DNA from: Frigidibacter oleivorans
Lineage (GTDB): Bacteria; Pseudomonadota; Alphaproteobacteria; Rhodobacterales; Rhodobacteraceae
Direction of reading: 5' to 3'
DNA length: 64,000 nucleotides
Assembly (NCBI RefSeq): GCF_003993775.1
Contig: NZ_RJRZ01000003.1
Span: 1-64,000 of the forward strand
Shown piece after piece: positions 63,627 through 64,000 of this stretch. A program made the position numbers and the translations under genes. Below the pieces are notes generated by a model. The model searched no databases and was not told the origin of the DNA. It was given only the letters and a program-made list of their open reading frames with translations. Numbering within the stretch: position 1 is the stretch's first letter; each line of letters opens with the position of its first letter.

Positions 63627-63772
63627 TGACCAAGACGTTGCCCCTGTCCTTTCGGCTGGACCCTGCCGACAAGCTGGCGCTGGAGCGCGCAGCTGCTGCC
63701 GACGGCCGCTCGGTCTCCAACCTCCTGGTCCTGATCGTCCGCGAGTGGCTGGCCGCTCATCCGACATCGTAG
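63626..63772 (+). CDS. Ribbon-helix-helix (Arc/CopG-like) regulator (48 aa)
   Basis: A 48-residue protein with the ribbon-helix-helix layout: a short basic strand (TLPLSFRLD) and two helices (PADKLALERAAAADG, then SVSNLLVLIVREWLAA). Such proteins bind DNA as dimers of dimers at short repeated boxes, and five are present just upstream. It is divergent from the leftward gene at 63540 and probably regulates both. Its 3' end overlaps the converging partial gene by 16 bp. Confidence 0.75.
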   Translation: MTKTLPLSFRLDPADKLALERAAAADGRSVSNLLVLIVREWLAAHPTS

Positions 63773-64000
63773 CCGTGGTCGCGCAGGACGCGGCGCAGAT
63801 GCGATAGCGCCCCCTTCGGATTGCCGCCGGCGCGCGGGGTGCATGCGATCGTGTGACGGAGCATGCCGCCGCAGGGCAGCCGGATCATCAGATAGGGGTG
63901 GCCGTGGCCGCTGGGACCATGCGTCTCGAACCGCCAGCCCAGCGCGTCGAGGAAGGCGGCGATGGCGCGGTAGGAGTCACTCTGCCGGAGCTTCTGCTCG
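63757..64000 (-). CDS. HicA-like/hypothetical protein, 5' part outside window
   Basis: An open minus-strand frame enters from the right edge and stops at 63757. About 80 residues are visible: SYRAIAAFLDALGWRFETHG, then HPYLMIRLPCGGMLRHTIAC and a C-terminal helix GALSHLRRVLRDHGYDV. The beta-beta-helix order and a central His-containing strand recall the dsRNA-binding-like HicA toxin fold, but the typical catalytic context is incomplete. It converges on and overlaps the ribbon-helix-helix gene by 16 bp. Confidence 0.5.
   Translation of the reverse strand, partial: EQKLRQSDSYRAIAAFLDALGWRFETHGPSGHGHPYLMIRLPCGGMLRHTIACTPRAGGNPKGALSHLRRVLRDHGYDVG

Larger units (their letters stand above)
15250..64000. 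mobile_element. Bcep22-like podoviral prophage (partial, continues right)
   Basis: One plus-strand early operon and one long minus-strand late operon carry the head set with an N4-gp56 capsid, a P22/Bcep22-type portal, podoviral adaptor-like proteins, no long-tail tape measure or sheath, a giant polyvalent protein of about 4600 residues and a complete lysis cassette. Established: Bcep22-like podoviruses share the capsid type and a giant protein of almost this length. The left boundary rests on the tRNA-like core and is approximate. No integrase is in view. Confidence 0.75.

Noticed and set aside
1-64000. A single hybrid phage combining Mu-like transposition with a Bcep22-like podoviral virion
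   Set aside because: Two separate amidase endolysins, a transposon-type end at 14756 with a truncated host gene outside it, and a tRNA-like att core and terminator before the second operon argue for two prophages.

Overview
The window is about two-thirds GC, with tightly packed, mostly ATGA-overlapping genes. The protein families (GemA, DUF3164, MuA/MuB, J-domain phage protein, DUF4326, N4-gp56 capsid) suggest DNA of an alphaproteobacterium, most likely of the Rhodobacteraceae (inference from protein style and composition; no 16S or core gene is present). Nearly everything is prophage, and I read it as two unrelated prophages separated by only about 0.5 kb of host DNA.

Prophage 1 (1 to 14756, running off the left edge) is a Mu-like transposable phage. 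Its genome end, beginning TGTTGTGTG on the minus strand, lies at 14756, inside the first third of a host gene. Reading leftwards from that end come terminal repeats, a graveyard of broken genes (YbjQ and BRO-N relics), a lipoprotein moron, an S24 (LexA/CI-type) repressor and an operator region. A long minus-strand early operon follows: Ner/Cro-like and XRE regulators, small proteins, a ParB-like protein, transposase MuA, target-selection ATPase MuB, winged-helix regulators, DUF3164, GemA, a P22_AR_N antirepressor and Mor. A perfect terminator closes the operon, and an amidase endolysin opens the late region and is cut by the window edge.

The host spacer (14757 to about 15249) holds the start of the interrupted host gene, a minus-strand terminator and what looks like the 3' end of a tRNA-Ser, which would be the attachment site of the second prophage.

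Prophage 2 (about 15250 to beyond 64000) resembles Bcep22-like podoviruses. Its plus-strand early operon (15.3-22.0 kb) encodes a cytosine methyltransferase in overlapping frames, a J-domain-like protein, a DUF5131 (Gp37/Gp68) protein, a Mom/GNAT-like protein, DUF4326 and small zinc proteins. It converges at a hairpin on a 40-kb minus-strand late region. Read right to left, that region holds terminase small and large subunits, portal, scaffold, a CsrA-like protein, N4-gp56 major capsid, adaptors, tail fibre, S74 protein, transglycosylase-like and ejection proteins, a 4625-residue polyvalent protein, holin, amidase endolysin, Rz/Rz1 and a 1306-residue tailspike. No integrase lies in the window, so it is presumably beyond 64 kb. 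At the right edge a ribbon-helix-helix regulator is preceded by five 10-bp-phased TGTAGT boxes.

The most interesting signals are: an 11-bp motif (consensus SATAGGANGTG) found only in four gaps of the late region, 32-50 nt before start codons, which may be a late promoter; the giant polyvalent ORF, with two plausible small genes buried out of frame in its low-complexity linkers; a CsrA homologue between capsid and scaffold; and the precise transposon junction with 20-bp-phased terminal repeats.
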